Of a DNA stretch of 6,052 nucleotides, positions 1 to 6,052 are shown piece after piece (position 1 is the first letter of the stretch; the number at the start of each line of letters is the position of its first letter). Source of the stretch: Gammaproteobacteria bacterium UBA6968 (lineage in GTDB: Bacteria; Pseudomonadota; Gammaproteobacteria; Pseudomonadales; Azotimanducaceae). The position numbers were made by a program, and so were the translations under genes. Where the stretch lies: assembly GCA_002450255.1 (NCBI GenBank), contig DJYW01000155.1, forward strand, positions 1,617 through 7,668, in the 5' to 3' direction. The notes under the pieces are model-generated. The model saw nothing but the letters and a program-made list of their open reading frames with translations. It was not told the origin of the DNA and made no database searches.

Positions 1-334
1 TTGTAGTGACTGGTTTCTCTGGTGACTGCTCGACTGGTTGCGCCGATGCCGTGCCCGGCTCAGTTTGTTTTGGGGTCTCCGCAGATTCAGCCGATTGTGC
101 CTCGCTGACGGGGCTGCCGAACAGCGCACCCATTAGGAGAATGGTCACTATGCATGCGCTCCCACGTTGCAGCGGGAATAGTGCGGCTTGCTTGTTCGTT
201 AACGCAACGCCAGACCTATCGGTGTTGGATGAACCTGTTCCTGATCGGCTGACTAAACATCGGCCTGGCTCAGATACGAGGGTTGAGCGGGCTCGCTGTA
301 GGCGAATCCTATTGTTGTCAGAGTCGGGTCGCAT
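1..334 (-). CDS. Exported or membrane-anchored protein, N-terminal part only (3' end outside window)
   Basis: A minus-strand frame opens at ATG 334 and stays open for 111 codons to the window edge; the nearest upstream in-frame stop is a TAG shortly before the ATG. It begins 27 bases after the stop of the PEGA/FGE gene, with a weak GGA six bases before the ATG. Residues 1-59 are polar and Arg-rich, 60-76 are hydrophobic (CIVTILLMGALFGSPVS), and SEA followed by QSAES (77 onward) looks like a signal peptidase I site. Residues 80-111 are a Glu/Pro/Thr/Ala linker (for example TEPGTASAQPVEQSPEKP). The sequence therefore predicts either a secreted protein with an unusually long n-region or a single-pass anchor with a cytoplasmic tail, as in the two preceding genes. 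The main domain lies outside the window, so no function can be given. An internal GTG at 148 would leave a signal peptide without a basic n-region and is less likely. Confidence 0.6.
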   Translation of the reverse strand, partial: MRPDSDNNRIRLQRARSTLVSEPGRCLVSRSGTGSSNTDRSGVALTNKQAALFPLQRGSACIVTILLMGALFGSPVSEAQSAESAETPKQTEPGTASAQPVEQSPEKPVTT

Positions 335-361
335 TTCTAATCCACATCTCTAATCTGCCTG

Positions 362-2431
362 TCACTCCGCGTACCGCGCGATTCGAAAGCCCACGTCCTC
401 GCGGCCATCGACGCCATAGTCACGAAACGATAGGCGCAATTCCGTGATGGTTCCGTGCATCCAACTCGCACCACGAATGACATGATAGTCACCAGTGGCA
501 GGACCGAGTCCATCCGTCACCGTATCGCTCGAAGGAATCCCATAAAAATCGTTGGTCCATTCGGCCACGTTCCCATTGATATCAAATAAGCCGTTTTGAT
601 TTGCTGCGAAAGTGCCAGTGGGTGCGGCGACCGCGTAATTATCGTTATAGCCAAAAATAACGCGACCGACCAACGCCTGCGCAGCGCGATCTGCAAAATT
701 AGCGAAACGATCGGGTGGCGGTAAGGTCTTGCCCCAGCCGAAAGTTAGCGCAGCTGTTTCTGCCTCAGCGTCGGGTGTATACCGCGCAGCCCAAGCCCAT
801 TCGGCTTCCGTTGGTAAACGATAGCCCAGCGCCTCAGGGTTAGTCGCAGTGACTTTGCCAAATTCTATGGTGTAAAAAGGGTCCATACCTTCCAGGTCCG
901 AGAGATAATTACAGTAGGCGGCTGCATCGTGCCAGCTGATTCCGGCAACCGGCTGTTCGTCTGCGTTTAGCGAGTTTTCGCGATAGCTGCCTGAGTCTTG
1001 ACCGCTGGCAAACGCTCTAAACTGGGCATTACTTACCTCTTTTTCCGCCAGATAAAAGAGGCGCTTAAACTTTGCGGTACGCAACGTTTCGTTGGCGCGG
1101 CGGCCAGGCTGGCGCCGTGATGCCCCGAGTTGAATCGTGCTGCCCTGAAACAGCTTTAAGCGATGCCCAGCGACATTAATCGTTGGCTTGAGCGCTGCCA
1201 GGCGCGCTTCTTCAAGCGTTAGTAGTTTCACTTTAAGGGACTGCTTGATACCGGGGATTGGCTGTATTTTTGTAGTAAAACTGGCGTAGCCCGGTTGGCT
1301 AATGGTGATTTGTTGCGACTCTACTGGCAGGGTCAAGGTTTGATTTGCGCTCCCCATTGTTGCGCCATTAATGCTAAGAGAAGCGTCAGCAGGTTGTGCC
1401 GTAACCGCTAGCGTCCCAGCAAGGCGTTCCAACCGTACTGTTAGCTGCCGTTCGGCATTCGGCGCTAAGCGTAGGCTTTTAATCTGATCGGCATAACCGG
1501 GATACAAAATGTTCACCCGCAGTCGTTCGCCCGAGGCGCGCTCGATCCGGAGCGGGGTCGTGCCCACAAACTCGTCGTTGATGGTGACCGCCGCGCCGCT
1601 TGGATCGCTGCTAACGGCAAGTTGCGCATCGGCCTTGGTTAGTTCGACAAGGGGAAGCGTGATGGCCCGGCCCGCCTGGGCAAAAATGCGTTGGCGATGA
1701 CTGCGATAGCCGTTGCCGACCAAGCCGATCTCTCTTTCGCCGGCCATCGCTTCGACGCTTGCTGGTGTCTTGAGACCGGTCTCTTCGCCATCTAACAGTA
1801 TGCCAATGCCGGCGGGTTCAGAGCGCACCGCAACGTCAGCCCAGCCAGGTGGTAGCACGACGCTCAACTGTTGTTTCTGCTCACGACCGGCGATGGTGAG
1901 GGTTTGGGTCACACTCTGATAGCGGGGGTGACTAAAGGTCAGGCGTCGCTCTCCCGGCGATACCCGTAATGGTGCTGCATCAGCCTTCAAGGCTTGTGCC
2001 TCGCCGTCGTCTATCCTAACCGTAACGTCCGACGGGTTGCTTATGATCTCTAACAAGCCCGGTTTGGGACGCAATCGCAACTCAATGCGTTGGGTACGCG
2101 CCTTACTGACCTGAATGTCTGTCTGCAATGCTTCATAGCCCTCAGCCTGAGCCGTCACGGTATAGCTGCCAGGTCGCATTAGATAAACGTCGTTGAGTTG
2201 TACAGCCAAGCCGGTCTGGACTTCGACCTGGTCGGTGCTGGGGATGCTGACCAATTGGACGCTGCGTGAGGCGAAGAGGAACCAAAAGATAATCCCAGCG
2301 ACGACAACCAACGTTGCTGCGAGCAGATTTCTAAACGAGACAACAGATTGTTTGCGAACCGTGCCGCTGGGCGCAAAAGGTGCTGCGACGATGCTTCCGA
2401 CTGCATGCTTGCTTTGCGATTGATCCGTCAT
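362..2431 (-). CDS. Membrane-anchored PEGA-repeat protein with C-terminal FGE-sulfatase (SUMF1-type) domain lacking catalytic cysteines
   Basis: A 689-residue protein from the ATG at 2431, 11 bases after the stop of the TPR gene. A TTG at 2464 would add 11 residues and overlap that gene by 22 bases; it is less likely, though neither site has a strong Shine-Dalgarno. Residues 1-34 are cytoplasmic, about 35-54 form a transmembrane helix, and 57-404 hold five PEGA repeats of about 65-72 residues (57-125, 126-196, 197-268, 269-339, 340-404), each with a strand, a Pro/Gly turn and a GY or RY motif. Residues 424-689 match the FGE-sulfatase family: EKEVSNAQFRAF (463-474), PVAGISWHDAAAYC (494-507), YRLPTEAEWAWAAR (537-550), NGLFDINGNVAEW (613-625), VIRGASW (651-657) and VGFRIARY (680-687). 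True formylglycine-generating enzymes need a Cys pair just after the RGGSW-like motif; here those positions read as His659 and Glu664, so sulfatase activation is unlikely. It is probably a ligand-binding or structural head on a periplasmic arm. Confidence 0.9.
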   Translation of the reverse strand: MTDQSQSKHAVGSIVAAPFAPSGTVRKQSVVSFRNLLAATLVVVAGIIFWFLFASRSVQLVSIPSTDQVEVQTGLAVQLNDVYLMRPGSYTVTAQAEGYEALQTDIQVSKARTQRIELRLRPKPGLLEIISNPSDVTVRIDDGEAQALKADAAPLRVSPGERRLTFSHPRYQSVTQTLTIAGREQKQQLSVVLPPGWADVAVRSEPAGIGILLDGEETGLKTPASVEAMAGEREIGLVGNGYRSHRQRIFAQAGRAITLPLVELTKADAQLAVSSDPSGAAVTINDEFVGTTPLRIERASGERLRVNILYPGYADQIKSLRLAPNAERQLTVRLERLAGTLAVTAQPADASLSINGATMGSANQTLTLPVESQQITISQPGYASFTTKIQPIPGIKQSLKVKLLTLEEARLAALKPTINVAGHRLKLFQGSTIQLGASRRQPGRRANETLRTAKFKRLFYLAEKEVSNAQFRAFASGQDSGSYRENSLNADEQPVAGISWHDAAAYCNYLSDLEGMDPFYTIEFGKVTATNPEALGYRLPTEAEWAWAARYTPDAEAETAALTFGWGKTLPPPDRFANFADRAAQALVGRVIFGYNDNYAVAAPTGTFAANQNGLFDINGNVAEWTNDFYGIPSSDTVTDGLGPATGDYHVIRGASWMHGTITELRLSFRDYGVDGREDVGFRIARYAE

Positions 2432-2442
2432 ACTGTTCGCTG

Positions 2443-3936
2443 CTACTGCAACCGCTCCTCGCAACGCACATCCACTGGCGGCATACCGGGTAGCACCTGT
2501 ATTGATCGATATAAATCCCGGCAGCCCACCTGAGAGCCGCGAAGCGTATATTGCCCGGGGCGCAGGGTGAGGCGTTTTTCGCTGAACACGCCAAGCACGC
2601 CCACATTGGACAGGGTGATTTCGGTAGCGTTATCGGACAGAAACAAGACGTTTACCGGATCTCGATATTGTTCCAGTAACGTCGATACGGCCGCCAATGC
2701 GGCGGTCAGTTTCGGGCCGATGAATTGCAGGGTTTGGGCGTCATTCAAAATACGCTCGGCGTCAGCATAGAGGCGCGCATTCGAAAGCTTAGTCGGCGCA
2801 CCTTGTATCTTGGTCAAAGTGCGCTCTGCATTGCCATGACGACGCGCTTGGCTAACCCCGTCCTTGGCCAGCGCGATATTTGCGTCTATGGCCAGGATCG
2901 CTTCGAAATGTTGAATCGCTGTCGCCCACTGTTCTTTCGATAAGGCGCTTTCGGCTTGTTTTTGGAAGGTCTTAATTTGGCCTATCTCGTAGCGCTGTGA
3001 GACTTGTTGCAAACCGGCTTGAGCCACATTGTTAGCAGGTTGCAAGTTGGCCACTCTTTGAAATGATTGGCGGGCTCGCTCCCAGTTAGTCTGCGCGAGT
3101 GCCGCAAAGCCATTGCTTAACAGCTCGTTTATGCGCTGTTGGCGCTGGCCCTGCCGTGCTTCAGTAACCAATGCCGCAATGCCAGGCATGGCTGGATCAA
3201 GTTGCTGCACTTTGGTGAGCGTATCCAGCGCCTCCTGATAATTTTCCTGTAACAACGCATTACGACTGTTGCGCAAGCCATTGATGACCGCAGGCAGTGA
3301 TTGCAGACGGTCAGTCAGATTGGGTAGGGCTGCAGCGTCCGGTTTAACCTGCATGGCCTCAGCTAAAGCGTCTTTGGCTTCGGTGAGGTTGTAGCTGTTG
3401 AGTCCAGTAACAGCCGCCTGTAGTGCTGTTTGGTAGCGCCGTTCTGCGCTTTCGACCAGCGCCTGCATTTGCACATTGGCGGCTTGATAGGCCGCAAGTG
3501 CAGGGGCAAAGTTTTCTTGCAAATATTCCGCATCGCCGGCCAAAGCTGCATTTTTCGCTGCGTCTAGCTGCGCATCCCCCCAAGGCGTTATGTCGTAGGT
3601 ACTTTCCAAAAGCAGCTGAGTTTCCACAAAAATCGCTAACGCATCCTGTACGCGCGTTTGTGCTTGCGCTTTGGAAAGCTGAGCAAACGGGGCAACAGGG
3701 TTGGCGTTCGCCGCTGTAGCAGATTGCGCTGCTTGGGTCGCGGGCGCGGCAGGATTGATGGTGACGGCACTCGGTGGCTGAACCAGTCGGGTTAGCCACC
3801 AGGCACTTAAACTCACACACACCACCACCGCGATAGCACTAAGGATCAATGGATCAATGCTCCGCTTCAGCGAGGTTTGCGGGGTTTTGTTAACGCTTAG
3901 GGCCGGTGTGACCGGCTGAATAGGAGTGTTAGCCAC
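2443..3936 (-). CDS. Single-pass membrane protein with periplasmic TPR-like repeats and C-terminal PEGA-like domain
   Basis: A 497-residue protein starting with GTG, which overlaps the stop of the lipoprotein gene by 8 bases (GTGGCTAA), a typical coupling arrangement. Residues 1-28 are cytoplasmic and end in a basic patch (LKR), residues 29-49 form one transmembrane helix, and residues 53-85 are an Ala/Pro/Gln linker, giving an N-in, C-periplasmic topology. Residues about 90-420 are helical, with TPR-like units around 137-160, 170-200, 225-250, 273-305 (WERARQSFQRVANLQP) and 325-355 (WATAIQHFEAILAIDAN). The final 72 residues (426-497) are a beta-rich domain with the LRPGQYTLRG turn typical of PEGA-like modules and two cysteines, Cys472 and Cys492, placed to form a disulfide. 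TPR arrays usually mediate protein-protein contacts, so a scaffold role is likely. The partner is plausibly the PEGA protein encoded immediately downstream. No enzymatic motif is seen. Confidence 0.85.
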   Translation of the reverse strand: MANTPIQPVTPALSVNKTPQTSLKRSIDPLILSAIAVVVCVSLSAWWLTRLVQPPSAVTINPAAPATQAAQSATAANANPVAPFAQLSKAQAQTRVQDALAIFVETQLLLESTYDITPWGDAQLDAAKNAALAGDAEYLQENFAPALAAYQAANVQMQALVESAERRYQTALQAAVTGLNSYNLTEAKDALAEAMQVKPDAAALPNLTDRLQSLPAVINGLRNSRNALLQENYQEALDTLTKVQQLDPAMPGIAALVTEARQGQRQQRINELLSNGFAALAQTNWERARQSFQRVANLQPANNVAQAGLQQVSQRYEIGQIKTFQKQAESALSKEQWATAIQHFEAILAIDANIALAKDGVSQARRHGNAERTLTKIQGAPTKLSNARLYADAERILNDAQTLQFIGPKLTAALAAVSTLLEQYRDPVNVLFLSDNATEITLSNVGVLGVFSEKRLTLRPGQYTLRGSQVGCRDLYRSIQVLPGMPPVDVRCEERLQ

Positions 3937-5245
3937 TTTGGTCGTTGGCTCCGCTCGGTGCAGTGACGGACTCGGTGCCGTCAGGTTGTGGTGCAGCCAG
4001 GTTCATGTCTTCGAAGTAAAGGCGTTGCAGAATGGCACGCAATTCTTGGTATTGTTTGGCAACGTTGCCACTCAAGCGAAAGGTCTCATTTTCCAGCTCA
4101 ATCGTTGTCGGGACTAATTCTGCTTCCGCAGCTGTGCCAACCTCGCGCAAGCGGTCAGCAAATTGTTCGGCTTGCTGGCGTTTTTCGAGGCCACTCATGA
4201 TTAACGTGGCGCCAGCGCCGACACCCGCAACGCCGCTCGCATCTACGTACGCATTATTACTTTGGTAGATAGCACCCACGCTGCTCAAAATAGCGGCGGT
4301 GCCGCCTATGATGCGTGCTCGAGATTGCGCTTTTAGTGCTTTGAAGGCGATGGCATCGTTGTAGCTCGCGCGGCGCCAGTCTTGGTAGTCCGGATACATG
4401 CGTTGATAAAACCGCGCGTAGTGCTCGTCTAGGGTGTCGATAAACAAATACTCACGCTCTCGGATCTGCCTAATGCGCGCAAGCATTGGGTCGTCGTTTG
4501 CCGGTAGGCGCAGGATTTCGCGATCGCCGGTTTCATTTTCACGCAAGTATCCAGTGAAGGCGTCGTCTGCCACCGATTCCGCAAAGGCCAACTCCGCTGT
4601 TTGTCTGATGGTTGTGACTTCGTCGCGGGGCAGTCGCTCGCGATATTTGGACATATCGTTAGCGATTTCTTTGTATAAGGTTTGGAAGGCGTCGATGGAA
4701 TCTGGTGTGCTGCCCTCGTAGGCGTACTTGCTGGCTAGGGCTTTATATTCCTTGTTGATCCAGGTTTTGCCGGTCGCGTCGACTACATTGATTGCGAGAA
4801 TGAGAATCTCGCCGTCGGATTCTATGATGCGTCCGTTGACAGTGAGGTCGACTGCGTACGTAGTGCGCGGGACCACTCGCACTGCCCCCCAATTGCCAGT
4901 CGATTGCAGCAGGTTCTTTAACACGAATGGAATGTACTGCGCTTCCGCACTGCGGATCTCTCGCATGATGATGCGAGACACGCGCTCGTCAAAGTCATCG
5001 GGCACGTTGGCGTCGAATATCGCAATGCCAACGTCCAGCAATTCGGCTTCCGTCTGAGTAAAGGCGAGGGTGTCTGGCGGGGTGAGATCGACGACCCTAA
5101 CGGTCTGTGTGACACAGCCGCAGAGCATGATCACGACTAGCGCTAAACCGCCGTTGCCGAATAGTTTCCATGCCTCGCCCCGGTGCTGCGCTTGGGCACC
5201 TATGGAGCGGCATGATAAGAAACGGCTGACGCCTCGTGTCTGCAT
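3929..5245 (-). CDS. Outer-membrane-type lipoprotein, CsgG/LpoB-like N-terminal domain (tentative)
   Basis: A 438-residue predicted lipoprotein. After an unusually long, positively charged n-region (about 31 residues), a hydrophobic stretch (34-42) ends in the lipobox LCGC, with the lipidated Cys at 44. The next residue is Val, not Asp, which favours outer-membrane sorting. Residues 71-170 look like one alpha/beta domain: a strand (VGIAIFD), a helix, AEAQYIPFVLKNLL, then NWGAVRVVP and VNGRIIESDGEILILAINVVDATGKTW split over two beta strands. This order recalls the small lipoprotein fold of CsgG, LpoB or ABC-transport auxiliary lipoproteins, but the match is only by eye. Residues 255-310 are helical and rich in Arg and aromatics (MYPDYQDWRRASYNDAIAFK). 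Residues 311-352 are Gly/Ala-rich and hydrophobic, followed by a charged helix. The ATG is chosen because no in-frame alternative start precedes the signal peptide. The stop overlaps the start of the next gene by 8 bases. Its role is probably structural or regulatory in an envelope complex. Confidence 0.85.
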   Translation of the reverse strand: MQTRGVSRFLSCRSIGAQAQHRGEAWKLFGNGGLALVVIMLCGCVTQTVRVVDLTPPDTLAFTQTEAELLDVGIAIFDANVPDDFDERVSRIIMREIRSAEAQYIPFVLKNLLQSTGNWGAVRVVPRTTYAVDLTVNGRIIESDGEILILAINVVDATGKTWINKEYKALASKYAYEGSTPDSIDAFQTLYKEIANDMSKYRERLPRDEVTTIRQTAELAFAESVADDAFTGYLRENETGDREILRLPANDDPMLARIRQIREREYLFIDTLDEHYARFYQRMYPDYQDWRRASYNDAIAFKALKAQSRARIIGGTAAILSSVGAIYQSNNAYVDASGVAGVGAGATLIMSGLEKRQQAEQFADRLREVGTAAEAELVPTTIELENETFRLSGNVAKQYQELRAILQRLYFEDMNLAAPQPDGTESVTAPSGANDQSG

Positions 5246-5247
5246 TA

Positions 5248-6052
5248 CTAACCTTTTTTATAGCGCCGATATTCTGCCCAAAGCTTTTCTTTCAGGTCTG
5301 GGTCAGTTTCCTGCATGGCGGCTTCGCGAAGTTGGCGAGCAATGATGTCGTCGTCTTTCGCATCGGGAATATCATTGCCGCCAGCGCCGGCGCTTCTGCG
5401 TGGCGGCGGCGGTCGATTCGCGGTCGGCCGGCGACTCGCTTGAGCGGCGCCAGCGACAGCGGCATCGTCACTATCGGATTCTTGTTGCGGGTTGTTGGAA
5501 ATGCCACCGTCGGACCCATCCTGGTCGGTGCCGTCGCCAGCAGCGAGTTCTTCCAAAGCTTCGCGCTCAGCGAGCATTTCGCCGTCAAAATCCTGTAGCG
5601 CCTCAGCTAACTCGTCCTGGCCGGCCGCGTCTGTTAGATCTTCACCTGACTGACCCGCTGGTAGCGCACTGGCGGAGCCGCCCGCTTCTTCTGCTGAGGC
5701 TTCGCCGCCGCCAGGAAGCTGATTACTGGTTTGCCAATCATCACTGTCACCATCGTTCTGCGAACCAGAGCCGTCTTCCCAGGATGTCTCGCCAGCCGTG
5801 CCTGCATCCTCTGTCCCCACCGCACCGCTATTGCCGGCCTCGTCACCGTCTTGATCACTCTTTGCGCCGGTCTCGCCGTCGCTTTGCACATCGCCAGGCA
5901 TAGACGCGCTTGGCGGTTGTGGTAATCCGCCGTTTGACGGGGTAGGTAAGCCGCTGCTGGGCATACTCGGTGCAGAAGGCATACCGCTACTCGGTGTGGG
6001 CATACTGTTGCTCGGGCTCGATGGTGAGCTAGGCGAACTAGGCGAACTAGGC
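5248..6052 (-). CDS. Acidic, Pro/Ser-rich low-complexity protein, 5' end outside window
   Basis: I do not recognise a named family. The frame is open to the window edge, so the true start lies beyond 6052; the ATG at 6003 sits inside a continuing Pro/Ser repeat and is probably internal. Counting from that ATG, residues 1-37 are rich in Pro, Ser, Gly and Met, residues 38-180 are dominated by Asp, Glu, Gly, Ser and Ala, residues 191-203 form a short basic proline-rich patch (RRPTANRPPPPRR), and residues 212-251 look like a charged helix ending in EYRRYKKG. The last part contains ARQLREAAMQETDPDLKEKL, which looks like a conserved tail, whereas the rest is probably disordered. No catalytic motif, membrane segment or signal peptide is visible in the part present. 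The stop TAG lies 2 bases before the lipoprotein start, so the two are probably co-translated. It could be a flexible linker or adaptor of the same envelope complex; the function is unknown. Confidence 0.8.
   Translation of the reverse strand, partial: PSSPSSPSSPSSPSNSMPTPSSGMPSAPSMPSSGLPTPSNGGLPQPPSASMPGDVQSDGETGAKSDQDGDEAGNSGAVGTEDAGTAGETSWEDGSGSQNDGDSDDWQTSNQLPGGGEASAEEAGGSASALPAGQSGEDLTDAAGQDELAEALQDFDGEMLAEREALEELAAGDGTDQDGSDGGISNNPQQESDSDDAAVAGAAQASRRPTANRPPPPRRSAGAGGNDIPDAKDDDIIARQLREAAMQETDPDLKEKLWAEYRRYKKG
5252..5259 (-). promoter_or_regulatory. Ribosome binding site of the lipoprotein gene
   Basis: On the minus strand AAAAAAGG lies 6 bases before the ATG at 5245 and overlaps the last codons and approach to the stop of the upstream acidic gene. 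It is the clearest Shine-Dalgarno-like site in the window. It supports the ATG at 5245 as the start and suggests translational coupling to the upstream gene. Confidence 0.6.
6026..6052 (-). repeat. 9-bp tandem repeat encoding Ser-Ser-Pro units
   Basis: On the plus strand the unit reads gaactaggc, present twice exactly (6035-6043 and 6044-6052) and once with one change (gagctaggc, 6026-6034). Because the unit is a multiple of three it keeps the minus-strand frame open and adds Pro-Ser-Ser triplets to the acidic protein. A degenerate continuation encoding similar Pro/Ser triplets is visible just downstream in the gene. The array reaches the window edge, so its total length is unknown. Confidence 0.85.

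Noticed and set aside
6..353. Plus-strand open frame of 115 codons
   Set aside because: It lies opposite the minus-strand frame starting at 334, which has a signal-like segment, a linker and operon position; the plus-strand translation has no recognisable features.
335..361. Terminator or promoter between the PEGA/FGE gene and the last gene
   Set aside because: The 27-base gap shows no GC-rich hairpin with a T-run and no convincing -35/-10 pair, so read-through transcription is the simpler view.
362..1162. Active sulfatase-activating formylglycine-generating enzyme
   Set aside because: The required cysteine pair is absent, and no sulfatase gene is visible in the window.
3359..3820. Cysteine-rich minus-strand frame of 153 codons
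   Set aside because: It overlaps the TPR gene in another frame; the Cys richness comes from shifted Gln/Ala codons and no family motif is present.
5400..5903. Plus-strand Arg/His-rich open frame of 167 codons
   Set aside because: It is the antisense shadow of the acidic low-complexity gene; its odd composition follows from the Asp/Glu/Gly/Ser codons on the other strand.
6001..6003. ATG as the start of the acidic gene
   Set aside because: The frame remains open upstream and the same Pro/Ser repeat continues through it to the window edge, with no ribosome binding site, so it is probably internal.

Overview
The window is one strand-uniform block. All five credible genes lie on the minus strand, packed with gaps or overlaps of only a few bases, so they read as part of a single operon transcribed from high to low coordinates. 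The 5' end of the first gene and the 3' end of the last gene fall outside the window. No RNA genes, insertion sequences, CRISPR arrays or convincing terminators are visible. Base composition looks moderately GC-rich. The protein style (one lipoprotein with a standard lipobox, single-pass anchors, PEGA and TPR repeats) suggests a Gram-negative bacterium, probably a gammaproteobacterium. That taxonomic guess is inference.

Layout in transcription order: (1) beyond 6052 to 5248, a low-complexity Pro/Ser-rich then strongly acidic protein with a short conserved-looking helical C-terminus; (2) 5245-3929, an outer-membrane-type lipoprotein with an alpha/beta N-terminal domain vaguely like CsgG/LpoB-type lipoproteins and a glycine-rich hydrophobic segment; (3) 3936-2443, a single-pass inner-membrane protein with periplasmic TPR-like helical repeats and a C-terminal PEGA-like beta domain carrying two cysteines; (4) 2431-362, a single-pass membrane protein with five tandem PEGA repeats and a C-terminal FGE-sulfatase (SUMF1-type) domain that lacks the catalytic cysteine pair; (5) 334 to beyond 1, the N-terminal part of another exported or membrane-anchored protein with a Pro/Glu/Ala-rich linker.

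Read together, genes 2 to 5 place their bulk in the periplasm or at the outer membrane: a lipoprotein, two inner-membrane-anchored proteins with long repeat-built periplasmic arms, and an exported protein. Gene 1 has no visible export signal in the part present. The simplest model is a multi-protein envelope assembly in which PEGA and TPR modules act as scaffolds and the pseudo-enzymatic FGE fold acts as a binding head. I do not recognise this as a named, characterised system. The functional model is inference, and the domain assignments rest on motifs read by eye.
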